Assembly (NCBI GenBank): GCA_020443345.1
Contig: JAGRIH010000035.1
Span: forward strand, 1-64,000
DNA: 64,000 nt
Direction of reading: 5' to 3'
Source: Halioglobus sp.
GTDB lineage: Bacteria; Pseudomonadota; Gammaproteobacteria; Pseudomonadales; Halieaceae
In this document: in pieces, positions 27,106 to 35,789 of the stretch
Layout: each line of letters starts with the position of its first letter
Position numbering within the stretch: the stretch's first letter is position 1
Translations under genes and position numbers: made by a program
Notes under the pieces: model-generated
Seen by the model: the letters and a program-made list of their open reading frames with translations, nothing else
Databases searched by the model: none
What the model was told of the DNA's origin: nothing

Positions 27106-28068
27106 ATGTCTCTGAGCGCAAATATTGCAGCGCTGCTCATTGCCATTTTGCTGTTCAATGCCGGACGCTGTTGTAACGTCGATGGATTGTTTGCCTCCAT
27201 AAAAAATTGGCGGCCGATCTTCATCGCTCTGGCGTTGAATCTCTGCGTGATGCCCGTCCTCGCTTTGGCGCTCATTACGCTGTTCAGGCCGAGCGAGCCA
27301 TTCAGCCTGGCGATGATAATTCTTGCCTGCAGCCCGGTGGCACCTGTGGTGTCGGCGATCGCGACCGGTGCGCGCCTGGACGGTCATCTGGCCGTGGTGA
27401 TTGTTTTGCTTTTCTCCGTCATTGCGCCCGTTTCGGCACCCCTGATCCTGCATCTTGCGCTGGAGTGGGCCGATCTGCCCCCGTTTGCGTCAGTGGATTC
27501 CCTGCGCCTGGCGAAGCAATTGCTGTTGGTGGCGGTCCTTCCTCTTTTTGCGGGCCTGCTGGTAGCTCGCCTGCTGCCCGCGCCCGGCCGACGCCTTGAG
27601 CGGGGCATCAATTTCTCGGTCAATGCGCTGGCGGCCGGTTTGCTCACAATGCTGGTGTGGCAGTACGCCGACGTGATGTCGGACATCAGTACCGTGCATG
27701 TGGGTATGTTCATCGTATTTACAGAGATAGCGCTGGTATCCGGTTACCTCGCAGGAGGTAAGTCGCCATCAGCGCGCCGTTCGGTGGCCCTGTGTACGGG
27801 GCTGCAGAATGCCGGTCTGGCGGTGTTGATCGCAGCGTTGGCCTACCCGGACCCGCGCGTGACGGGATTCGTCCTGGTGCTCCACGTGACACAACTGCTG
27901 CAGGTGTACTTACAGGACAAGATCGGTCGCGACCGTCTGGTTACGCCCTCTGAACGGGCGCGCTCTGACTGCGTCGATGACGAACGACAAATGCAACGGG
28001 AGATGAACAGTGGGCTTCTGCGAGAGGAACTTAGGACGCATCCAAACCTGACTCAACAAGGAATCTAA
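27106..28068 (+). CDS. Bile acid:Na+ symporter (BASS) family transporter
   Basis: 320 residues, ATG at 27106, one codon after an in-frame TTG. About nine membrane segments. The BASS core is visible: NLCVMPVLALAL, IILACSPVAPVVSAIATGA (the Pro/Ser-rich discontinuous helix) and GLQNAGLAVLIAAL near the C-terminus, matching R-N-x-G-L-A-L-x-x-A. BASS carriers move organic anions with sodium. Here it might take up an anionic intermediate such as thiourocanate or hydantoin-propionate, or export a product. It is followed after 1 bp by the cupin gene. The hydrophilic C-terminal tail of about 45 residues is unusual. Confidence 0.8.
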   Translation: MSLSANIAALLIAILLFNAGRCCNVDGLFASIKNWRPIFIALALNLCVMPVLALALITLFRPSEPFSLAMIILACSPVAPVVSAIATGARLDGHLAVVIVLLFSVIAPVSAPLILHLALEWADLPPFASVDSLRLAKQLLLVAVLPLFAGLLVARLLPAPGRRLERGINFSVNALAAGLLTMLVWQYADVMSDISTVHVGMFIVFTEIALVSGYLAGGKSPSARRSVALCTGLQNAGLAVLIAALAYPDPRVTGFVLVLHVTQLLQVYLQDKIGRDRLVTPSERARSDCVDDERQMQREMNSGLLREELRTHPNLTQQGI

Positions 28069-28069
28069 A

Positions 28070-28435
28070 ATGAAAACCAATTACGAATCACTACCCGTAG
28101 CAGCTCGACTGGACGGCATCGACATTCGCCGCTGCCCCATGGGAGACGATATGATCCTGACTCTCGAAGAGTCACATAAGCCCACCGACTATGGCGACAT
28201 GTTCAAAAATTGCAAGGACGGCATGTGCCAGGTGCGGCACTGGATCTATGTCATTCGCGGAAAAATTTGTGTGGACTACACCGATGGCAGCTCTGAAACC
28301 CTCCACCAAGGAGACATCGGCTATCTACCTCCAGGACACCATCCGCGTTATCTCAAGCCGGGCCTGGCGGCTGTGTTCAGTCCTGCAAGCGAATTGTTGG
28401 TTGAGCGTGAGAAGTTCACGTTTCTCGAGCACTGA
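28070..28435 (+). CDS. Small cupin-domain protein
   Basis: 121 residues. The cupin core reads CQVRHWIYVIRGKICVDYTD, then GDIGYLPPGHHPRY, with His and Glu residues placed for a metal site. It starts 1 bp after the BASS gene with AAGGA just upstream, so it is in the same transcript. Cupins of this size can be metal-dependent oxygenases, isomerases or ligand binders. No substrate can be assigned. One possibility is an intermediate-processing or sensing role in the pathway. Confidence 0.75.
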   Translation: MKTNYESLPVAARLDGIDIRRCPMGDDMILTLEESHKPTDYGDMFKNCKDGMCQVRHWIYVIRGKICVDYTDGSSETLHQGDIGYLPPGHHPRYLKPGLAAVFSPASELLVEREKFTFLEH

Positions 28436-28476
28436 GCAGCGGGTTCCATCGAGAGAAACGCACTAGCGGCATTGGC

Positions 28477-29583
28477 ATGTCGGAATCTAGAAGAAAACTC
28501 AACGCGGATGATATCGAGAGCACCCTAGTGGGAGGTACGGCCCTCGGTTGTGGTCTTATGGGTACGGACAGGTATCCGGAGCAGAGGGAGTACGCCAACA
28601 GGGCGCTGCGTCAGGCAGACATCTATCTGACGAGCCTGGACAATTACTCTAGCCATGACAGTCTGGCGCTGGTCACAGGAATTGGACGTCCATCGTCAAC
28701 AGCGCTCGCCCTGGATATGTTCTCCGGCATCGGGGGCGCTGTGGACCTGTTGTTGCGTACTGCGCAATCTTCAGCGGTAGGTGTGTTCGTGGGGCACCCA
28801 GGTGGATTTCTGAATTGGATAGCGGCGTCTCGTACTGGGCTCGACGTGGTCGATCTGGCCGCCAACGGGCGTGGTCATCCGACAGCTGCAATGGGTGCAA
28901 TGGGGCTGGCCGGGGACAACAATGCGCGCATTACGCAGACGGTATGGTTCGAGCCGCCGCCAGAGTCAGGCGCCGTGCCGGTCTCGGCAGTCTTCACCAC
29001 CAGTCATACGCTGGGGGAGAAGTTTCTGCGCTACGTCGCGCATGAGAACGGCGGCGCCATCATGGCGGCCAGAGGCTTGTACGAGGTCGGTTTTCTGAAA
29101 TCACACGCGGCTCTCGGCGCTATGTCGTTCCAGCAGCGGATCGGAGAGGCTTTACTCTCAGTCTCCGGTGGGGACGAACGTATCGCGCAATTGATGAACG
29201 TGGTCGAGGAGAGTTGGTGCCTCAAGGGGCGCATTCAATCCGTGCGACTTGAGCCCACTCGGGATGCGTTTCTCGCGGGAATCCTGTGGCTGGAAACGGA
29301 GCGTGGTCCAACTGCCATCCTGATTTGCAACGAAGTCATGGGAGTCGATGTTGCCGGGACGCGCATTTCCACGTTTCCTGATCTGCATATCCTGCTCAAC
29401 CGCGATGGCGAACCGCTGGCGGCGAGGGCTTGTGAAGCAGGAAAGGAAGTCGTGATCGTCGGCGCACCCCACCGCAGCATCCCGCTGGGTAGCGGCGTCT
29501 GGGACGCCTCAGTATACCCTCAGGTCGAGCAAGCGCTCGGGCAACCCTTGGCAAGACATGTATTAGCCGCTGGTGAAGACTGA
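28477..29583 (+). CDS. DUF917 / S-methyl-thiohydantoin desulfurase-family protein (copy B)
   Basis: 368 residues. It shares with copy A the blocks GHPGGFLNW (about 106-114), DLAANGRGHPTAAMGAMGLA (126-145), STFPDLHILLN and SGVWDASVYPQVEQALG, in the same order; the rest is divergent. The N-terminal Gly-rich motif reads LGCGLMGTD rather than GTGGGG. Two paralogues in one cluster suggest a heteromer or a split of desulfuration and a following step. Typical DUF917 length is about 360. It is followed after 3 bp by the M20 amidase, and its own ribosome site is weak. Confidence 0.7.
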   Translation: MSESRRKLNADDIESTLVGGTALGCGLMGTDRYPEQREYANRALRQADIYLTSLDNYSSHDSLALVTGIGRPSSTALALDMFSGIGGAVDLLLRTAQSSAVGVFVGHPGGFLNWIAASRTGLDVVDLAANGRGHPTAAMGAMGLAGDNNARITQTVWFEPPPESGAVPVSAVFTTSHTLGEKFLRYVAHENGGAIMAARGLYEVGFLKSHAALGAMSFQQRIGEALLSVSGGDERIAQLMNVVEESWCLKGRIQSVRLEPTRDAFLAGILWLETERGPTAILICNEVMGVDVAGTRISTFPDLHILLNRDGEPLAARACEAGKEVVIVGAPHRSIPLGSGVWDASVYPQVEQALGQPLARHVLAAGED

Positions 29584-29586
29584 AGA

Positions 29587-30879
29587 ATGACTGAAGTAGT
29601 GCAGCACAATCGTGGCGATAACCGAATGTACACTGATGGCAAGCGACTATGGGATTCGGTTGAAGCGTTGGCTGAATACACGGACGCCGAAATGCCCTTC
29701 TCTCGCCTGCCTTTTTCGCAGATGCATGGGCACGCGCGGAAAAAGTTGGAGCACATGTTCCGCGGCGCCGATCTTGAGGTCAGGATCGACAGCGCCGGCA
29801 ACTTGATCGGAAGGCTTGAAGGCGCAAAGTGGAAAGACCGCGTGATCATGATCGGCTCTCACTCGGACACTGTTCCCGGAGGGGGGCGCTTCGACGGTAT
29901 CGCGGGGATACTGGCGGGACTGGAGCTGGCGCATACACTGAAGGATCGAGGCGTTCGCCTGGAGCATTCTCTGGAAATAGTTGATTTTCTCGCCGAGGAG
30001 CACAACGAATTCGGCGTATCGTGTATCGGCAGCCGTGGCATGTCGGGCCATCTCTCCAGCGAACATTTGACAATAGTCAATGACAATGGCGAATCCTTGT
30101 CCGCTGCCATTGACAGGATGGGCGGCAATACGATCCGGCTCGGTGATGCGCGCAGAACGGATCGGGATCTACACGCTTTTCTGGAACTCCATATCGAACA
30201 GGGTCCCGTGCTATACAGTACGGACATTGAAATCGGAGTAGTGGCCGACGTCGTGGGCATCCGACGCATGGAAGTCGAGGTCCAGGGACAGGCAAATCAT
30301 GCTGGAACGACGCCTATGAACCTGCGCCACGACGCCATGGTGGCGGCGGCCGACATGGTAGTCGCGGTCAACTGCGAAGCGCTGAAGCTCGATGCCGAGG
30401 GAAAAAGCTACTTTGTCGCGACTGTCGGCAGACTTTGCGTCAGTCCCAACGGCGCAAATGTCGTTCCCGGACGAGTGAATTTCGTCATCGACGCGCGCAG
30501 CAGCGATGACAAAATGCTCGAGCGGTTTGCAGTGGCGTGCGATGCGGCATTTGAGCGTATCTGCGAAGAGAGATCGACGAAGTATTGCAGCTCGGTGTCC
30601 ACGGATTCACCATCAACCCGTTGTAACTCCCGAGTTGTCGAGGCTATCGCTAGCACTTGCGAAGCACTGGGTGCGTCCCACCTACGCATGAGCAGTGGCG
30701 CGGGGCACGACGCGGTGTTCATGGGCAAGATAGCGCCAATGGGCATGTTATTCGTGCCATCGCGCGCGGGAATCAGCCACTCCTCGGAGGAGTGGACGGA
30801 GCCGGCGGCTCTCCATCTGGGAACAGAGGCGCTTTATCGGACGGTGTTGACTTTGGATAAATGCAGGATTGAAGACTGA
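29587..30879 (+). CDS. M20-type Zn amidase, N-carbamoyl-L-amino-acid hydrolase group
   Basis: 430 residues from ATG 29587; ATG 29626 is an alternative. Metal motifs are GSHSDTVPGGGRFDG (His92, Asp94/Asp103), FLAEEHNEFG (catalytic Glu137, metal Glu138), and LHIEQGPVLY (His202). The dimerisation-domain block NHAGTTPM and a C-terminal SGAGHDA with a following SHSSEEWT complete the hydantoinase/carbamoylase family. These enzymes cleave N-carbamoyl-amino acids or allantoate. In the proposed route it converts N-carbamoyl-glutamate to glutamate, CO2 and ammonia. The gene is 3 bp from DUF917 copy B, so they are coupled. Confidence 0.85.
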   Translation: MTEVVQHNRGDNRMYTDGKRLWDSVEALAEYTDAEMPFSRLPFSQMHGHARKKLEHMFRGADLEVRIDSAGNLIGRLEGAKWKDRVIMIGSHSDTVPGGGRFDGIAGILAGLELAHTLKDRGVRLEHSLEIVDFLAEEHNEFGVSCIGSRGMSGHLSSEHLTIVNDNGESLSAAIDRMGGNTIRLGDARRTDRDLHAFLELHIEQGPVLYSTDIEIGVVADVVGIRRMEVEVQGQANHAGTTPMNLRHDAMVAAADMVVAVNCEALKLDAEGKSYFVATVGRLCVSPNGANVVPGRVNFVIDARSSDDKMLERFAVACDAAFERICEERSTKYCSSVSTDSPSTRCNSRVVEAIASTCEALGASHLRMSSGAGHDAVFMGKIAPMGMLFVPSRAGISHSSEEWTEPAALHLGTEALYRTVLTLDKCRIED

Positions 30880-30985
30880 CAGCATATCGACCATGCGCTG
30901 TGGCGAAAGCACAGCCATTGCTGGAAGGGGAGCAAAATCGCCGGGGCAGCGTGCCTGAGCATCGGCGTAAGACGAGGAGAGACTG

Positions 30986-32635
30986 ATGACTAAGGCGGAA
31001 AAAATTAGGAAATACAAAGCGTATCGTGGCTCGGATTTGCGTTGTAAAGGCTGGTGACAGGAGTCGATTTTGCGCATGCTGGAGAACAACCTGGAAAACG
31101 CGGAGGATGCGGACAACCTGGTTATCTACGCTTCGCTTGCAAAGGCGGCGAGGGATTGGGATGCATACCATGCGATCGAGCGCTGCCTGAAGACGATGGG
31201 CGAGGACCAGACACTGGTGGTGCAGTCAGGCAAACCTGTAGGTTTGTTCAACACCTACGCCACCGCACCGATTGTCGTGATCGCCAACGGTTTCGTGGCA
31301 GCTCCCGAGGGATCGAACCCGCGCAAGTATACCTACGACATGCTGGAAAAAAAGAAGCTCATGCTACCCGGAATGACCGCTGGCGCATGGCAGTATATCG
31401 GCAGCCAGGGAATTATCCAGGGCACGTACGAAACTTTTGCCGCAGCCGGCCGCGAGTACTTTGGCGGCAGTCTTTCCGGTCGCACCATACTCACCGCCGG
31501 CTGCGGCGGCATGGGCGGCGCTCAACCGTTGGCTGGCGTGATGGTCGGTGCTTCCATACTCGTAGCTGATGTGCGCGCGGAACCGATGAAAATGCGGCTC
31601 GAACAGAAATATCTTGAAGAGATGACGGAAGACCTGGATGCGGCAATCGACAGATGGCTGGATGCTGCTCGGCGAGGGAAGCCGCGATCTGTGGGAGTGG
31701 TCGCAAATATCGTCGATGTTAACGATCGATTGATCGCCCGGGGCATTGTCCCCGATATCGTCACCGACCAGACGACCACGGAGCTTCGCTTGGGTTACTA
31801 TCCCGCCGGACTGTCGGCCGAAGAGGCGGATCAACTTCGCGAGACCGACCCGGAGCGAATAGAGGAACTCAACAAAAAAACCATTGCCCGACATGTGCGC
31901 GCAATGCTTGCTTTCCAGGAGCAGGGGGCCGTGGTCTTCGAGTACGGTAATGCACTGCGAAGGGTGGCAAGACAGCACGCGGGCGTCGACAACTCCTATG
32001 ATATAGGACTGTACATGACCATGTTCATCCGCCCGCTGTTCTGCCAGGGCATCGGACCATTCCGCTGGCTGTCCATTTCAGGAGACCCGGAGGACATTTA
32101 CCGAATCGATGCCATGTTGCTGGAAATGTTTGCCGATACCTCTCGGGTGACCAACTGGTTGAAGATTGCCAACCGTATCGAGTTTACCGGTCTGCCGGCA
32201 CGGATATGCTGGCTAGGTCACGGTGAGCGGGAGCGTGCTGCAAAGGAGGTCAACGCGATGGTGCGTCGTGGTGAGTTGTCGGGCCCCATTGCGTTCACCC
32301 GGGATCATCATGATTGCGGTGGCGCCTCGATACCGGAGCGCGAGACATTCCAGATGAAGGACGGCTCGGATGCCATAACGGATTGGGCCCTTCTCAACTG
32401 TCTGTTGAACGCCAGCAGCGGGGCTGATCTGGTGGCGCTGCATTCTCATTTTGCCGCCGGCGTCAGCTCCGGCGTCACTGTCGTCGCTGACGGAAGCGAA
32501 CAGGCCGACAGCAGAATAACCCGTGTGTTGACCGCAGATACAGGGCTGGGAGTGTTGCGATACGACGATGCGGGCTACGAGATAGCCGCTGAAACCAGAC
32601 GTGCACACGGCTTGGGACTGCCGGGTGAACAGTGA
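30986..32635 (+). CDS. Urocanase-family protein (thiourocanate hydratase-like) with in-frame TGA
   Basis: A urocanase homologue of about 550 codons. The start ATG 30986 has a strong GAGGAGA site, and the first 23 codons read MTKAEKIRKYKAYRGSDLRC then KGW, fitting the family N-terminus. Codon 24 (31055-31057) is TGA where relatives have a residue such as Gln or Arg; the frame then continues QESILRMLENN to the end. A TTG at 31070 and ATG at 31076 could reinitiate. NAD motif AGCGGMGGAQPLAG (about 171-184) and the Cys in ARICWLG (about 408) are kept. The urocanase block LHHGGGVG is replaced by LHSHFAAGVSSG, which suggests a different substrate, presumably thiourocanate. Confidence 0.75.
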
Positions 32636-32787
32636 TGTGTGCGAACCAAAGAACACAGTGAGTGTTTTTCGATGTGGGCAGACAAATCAGGCCTGCTAAC
32701 GTTTTTTTCCGGCTATGTGGACCAGGACTGTTTCTTCCGCGAGAGCCGTGAAATATGTAGGTCTGCACGGGCTGAGGTTGGAAAGTC

Positions 32788-33630
32788 TTGAGCTGGAAGG
32801 ATTATCTCGTCGACGGGGAAGCATTTTTTCGGTTGAGCACGTTCCTGATCGCATTCGTTCTGATGGCTCTGTGGGAGGTCCTGGCGCCTCGTCGGCAGCT
32901 CCGGGTTGCAAAGCCTCATCGCTGGCTCAATAATCTCGCGCTGGTGGCCTTCAACAGTGTCGCGCTGCGGCTGCTGTTCCCGGCCACGGCCGTCGCTACA
33001 GCGGCCTTCGCCCACGCGCAGGGCTGGGGGTTGATCAACTATTTTGAAACGCCTTATGTGGTCGGTCTCTTGCTGGCGATGGTGGCACTGGATGGCGTTA
33101 TTTACCTTCAGCACGTCATGTTCCATTCCGTGCCTGTGTTGTGGCGTATTCACCGCGTGCATCACGCGGACCTGGATTACGACGTCACCACGGGGCTGCG
33201 CTTTCATCCGATCGAGATCGTGCTCTCCCTGATGGTCAAATGCGCGGCCATTTTACTGCTAGGCCCCCCGGTAACGGCGGTAGTGTTGTTCGAAATCCTG
33301 TTGAACGCCACTTCCCTGTTCAATCACGGCAACGTGTCGCTCCCCGGTAAAACAGATCGCGTGCTACGCTGGTTGGTGGTGACCCCAGATATGCACCGCG
33401 TGCATCACTCGGTGGAGGACGACGAGGCCAACAGCAACTTCGGATTCAATCTGCCCTGGTGGGACCGACTGTTCGGCACCTACCGCGAGGCGCCGAGAGG
33501 GGGGCACGTGAAGATGGTGATAGGCATACGCGGCTGCCGCGACACGGATCAAACAGTCCCATTGCCGGCGTTGTTGCTGCAACCATTCAGAGGTGACACC
33601 CGGGGCTATGCAATCAATCGCCAGGAGTGA
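32788..33630 (+). CDS. Fatty acid hydroxylase/sterol desaturase-family membrane protein
   Basis: 280 residues beginning at TTG 32788 with GGAAAG upstream. Membrane segments surround diiron His clusters: YLQHVMFHS, WRIHRVHHAD, FNHGN and MHRVHHSVEDD, the H-x3-4-H and H-x2-HH pattern of the family. It should hydroxylate or desaturate a lipid at the membrane using O2. It follows the urocanase by 152 bp and probably is a separate unit, though transcription could read through. Nothing links it to sulfur metabolism. Confidence 0.88.
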   Translation: MSWKDYLVDGEAFFRLSTFLIAFVLMALWEVLAPRRQLRVAKPHRWLNNLALVAFNSVALRLLFPATAVATAAFAHAQGWGLINYFETPYVVGLLLAMVALDGVIYLQHVMFHSVPVLWRIHRVHHADLDYDVTTGLRFHPIEIVLSLMVKCAAILLLGPPVTAVVLFEILLNATSLFNHGNVSLPGKTDRVLRWLVVTPDMHRVHHSVEDDEANSNFGFNLPWWDRLFGTYREAPRGGHVKMVIGIRGCRDTDQTVPLPALLLQPFRGDTRGYAINRQE

Positions 33631-33672
33631 GTAACCCGCAAACGCGTGCGAGCAAACATTGGAGGTCCCGGT

Positions 33673-34338
33673 ATGTTGTCTGTACCCCTGCAAACAGTCG
33701 AGTTGAACCCGGATGAAACCCCGGTTGCGGTGGTGATCTGGCTGCACGGCCTGGGTGCCGACGGCCATGACTTCGAACCGATCGTGCCGGCGCTGCATCT
33801 GCCCAACGACCTGCCGATCCGCTTTGTGTTTCCCCATGCCCCTGAAATACCGGTGGCGGCTTTTGGCGGGCAGCGCGCCCGCGCGTGGTTTGATTTTGCT
33901 ATGGGCGGCACTACCGATCTGGCGGGTTTGCGGAAGTCCGTTATCCGGGTTAGCGATCTCATCCAGAACGAGATCGACAGTGGTACCCCGGCGGAGCGTA
34001 TCGTCCTGGCCGGTTTTTCCCAGGGCGGCGTGCTGGCCTTTCAGACGGCGCTGTATTACCCCAGGCGCCTGGCGGGAATTCTCGCGCTGTCGACCTTCCT
34101 CGCCGACGGCGAGAGCCTGGGTTCCGCGACGGCCGCGGCGAATGCAAAAATCCCCATTCTCATGTGCCACGGCCAGCAGGACGCCGTGCTGCCCATGGCC
34201 ATGGGCAAGTCCGCCTTCCGGACGCTGAAGAGCCGGGACTACAACATCGAGTGGCGCGAGTACCCCATGGGCCACGAAGTGTGCCCGGAAGAAATCCAGC
34301 ATATCAGCGCCTGGCTGCAAACCGTGCTGGCGTCGTAG
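33673..34338 (+). CDS. Carboxylesterase/lysophospholipase-type alpha/beta hydrolase
   Basis: 221 residues from ATG 33673 with GGAGG upstream. The fold starts VVIWLHGLGADGHDFEPIV, the nucleophile elbow is GFSQGG, and the later MCHGQQDAVLP and MGHEVCPEE carry Asp and His of the triad. These match the EstB/acyl-protein thioesterase-like family of cytosolic esterases. It lies 42 bp after the fatty acid hydroxylase gene, on the same strand. Confidence 0.9.
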   Translation: MLSVPLQTVELNPDETPVAVVIWLHGLGADGHDFEPIVPALHLPNDLPIRFVFPHAPEIPVAAFGGQRARAWFDFAMGGTTDLAGLRKSVIRVSDLIQNEIDSGTPAERIVLAGFSQGGVLAFQTALYYPRRLAGILALSTFLADGESLGSATAAANAKIPILMCHGQQDAVLPMAMGKSAFRTLKSRDYNIEWREYPMGHEVCPEEIQHISAWLQTVLAS

Positions 34339-34445
34339 CCGCCGGCGCAAGACCCGCTACAACAGACGCGGGCAAAAAATAGCAAGATGGCGCGATGGTC
34401 GCGCCACTGCCGCGCAGATAAACGCATGCGGACGGTGCCGGGATC

Positions 34446-34871
34446 TCACGTGCGGAGAAAATCGAGCGTTTTTTGGTCGCGCTGGCCGGCGAAATACCTG
34501 TCCAGCACACTCTGGAATACCGATTGTCCCCCGCTGACGGCAGCAAACAGCGTCATACAGGAGCGCAGTTTTTGCTCGTCTACGGGCCCGAAGATATCCA
34601 GCGCGGAAACGTGCTCCAACTCCAGCAACACCTCGGCGCACAGCGTCAGCCGCGGCCCGAGCAGCGGATGAGCAGCATACGCTGCGGCCTCTGCCTGCGA
34701 TTCAAGTGCGTAAAATTGCGCGGTGCTGGAAAAACCCAGGCCCTGTATCTGCGGGAAAATAAACCACATCCAGTGTGTTTGCTTTTTACCGCGCCTCAGC
34801 TCGCGCAGGACCTGCTCGAATACCGGCGCCTGCGCAGCGATAAAGCGCTGTAAATTGAAGGTGTCGGCCAC
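34446..34871 (-). CDS. DUF1810-family protein
   Basis: 141 residues from GTG 34871, preceded by GGGGAG; the frame runs open to 34967 but the family begins about here. DUF1810 signature: NLQRFIAAQAPVFEQVLREL, then HWMWFIFPQIQGLGFSSTA and AAHPLLGPRL. Function of the family is unknown; related YbiA/DUF1768-type proteins act on nucleotide-like amadori compounds, but I do not claim that here. It is convergent with the esterase upstream, leaving 107 bp between. Confidence 0.85.
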   Translation of the reverse strand: MADTFNLQRFIAAQAPVFEQVLRELRRGKKQTHWMWFIFPQIQGLGFSSTAQFYALESQAEAAAYAAHPLLGPRLTLCAEVLLELEHVSALDIFGPVDEQKLRSCMTLFAAVSGGQSVFQSVLDRYFAGQRDQKTLDFLRT

Positions 34872-35318
34872 TGTGTTGTGCTCCCCGTTCACTCGATGCC
34901 ACGGCGCTTGGCATCCCGCCACAAGGGCGCGGTATCCCGTACAGTGCTGCGGCTGTACCGGCCGCAAGTTCTGACGCAGTCAGGGTAACGCAGATTCGAC
35001 GGTCGCTCCACCGGAGGATGAACGTCGCACGGATCGCCCTCCCGACTGTCTGGTCATACGTGCCAATGCCGCGAAATCTGTTGGCAAAAATCTTACACAA
35101 TGGCCGCGTAGTGTTGGGTATCCGCCGTAACCGCGGCCGGTTGCTTGCATTCCGAATGTACTAATTCACCGTTGCCGAGCGTGAATTACTGTTTAAAAAC
35201 AAGGAGTTGGCATTACTGTCGAAAAACTGTACGACACCTGTCGCCGCCGCGGCTGCCACTTGGCCTGAACTATGCATCAACCTATGTAAGTACATTGCGC
35301 ACTGCAGGATTGGGAGTC
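34872..35318 (+). other. Intergenic region, about 450 bp
   Basis: No supportable gene in either strand; the open frames lack family similarity and ribosome sites. It should carry divergent promoters for the DUF1810 gene and the small protein at 35319. No clear element was identified. Confidence 0.4.
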
Positions 35319-35636
35319 ATGAACACGCCGTTTTCAGTCGATACCCTCGCCCGGGAAAACCGTCAATTTCGCCATACCGCCGGCGTCAGCGAGGGCTGCC
35401 GTTCGCGGCATTTTGTCCCGGCGTTTTACGATGCGGCCACTGGCAGGTCTTATCCATCGCGCTTTGCCGATGGCCGGCCGGCTCCGCTCCACCTGCTCGA
35501 CGGCCTGCCGGAAAACCTGGTGCTCAAACGCGACCGAAGCGGAGCAGTCAAAGCCGTGCGCCATACGATTATTGCGGGTTTCCTGCGCGACGGCCAATTC
35601 TATACTCGGGACCAGGCCGCGGCCGCAGCCGAGTAG
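35319..35636 (+). CDS. Small conserved-looking protein of unknown function
   Basis: 105 residues from ATG 35319 (GGGAG just upstream); the open frame extends to 35145 but that part is not credible. It is hydrophilic and basic, with a central region (HLLDGLPENLVLKRDRSGAV) and a final FLRDGQFYTRDQAAAAAE. I do not recognise a domain. There is no signal peptide or membrane segment. It stands 150 bp upstream of a lipoprotein esterase gene and is likely monocistronic. Confidence 0.55.
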   Translation: MNTPFSVDTLARENRQFRHTAGVSEGCRSRHFVPAFYDAATGRSYPSRFADGRPAPLHLLDGLPENLVLKRDRSGAVKAVRHTIIAGFLRDGQFYTRDQAAAAAE

Positions 35637-35789
35637 GCTGCTGGGCTGTGTGGCTTCGGGCTGTGCAGGGAACCTCGAGGCAGGCCTCACGGGCCGGTCT
35701 GTAGCGACTGCCGGTTCGGGTTGATCCGAATTGCACCCGGCGCAGTATACTCTCACAGATAGTCACAGACAGGCGGCTGCGAGCATGCA

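Noticed and set aside
31055..31057. TGA as a selenocysteine codon in the urocanase homologue
   Set aside because: The aligned residue in urocanases is not Cys, it is not part of the active site, and no hairpin of SECIS type follows by eye. Nonsense mutation, read-through or sequence error are simpler.
33364..34350. Minus-strand open frame of 328 codons
   Set aside because: It covers the hydroxylase end and the esterase gene on the opposite strand and has no recognisable motif.
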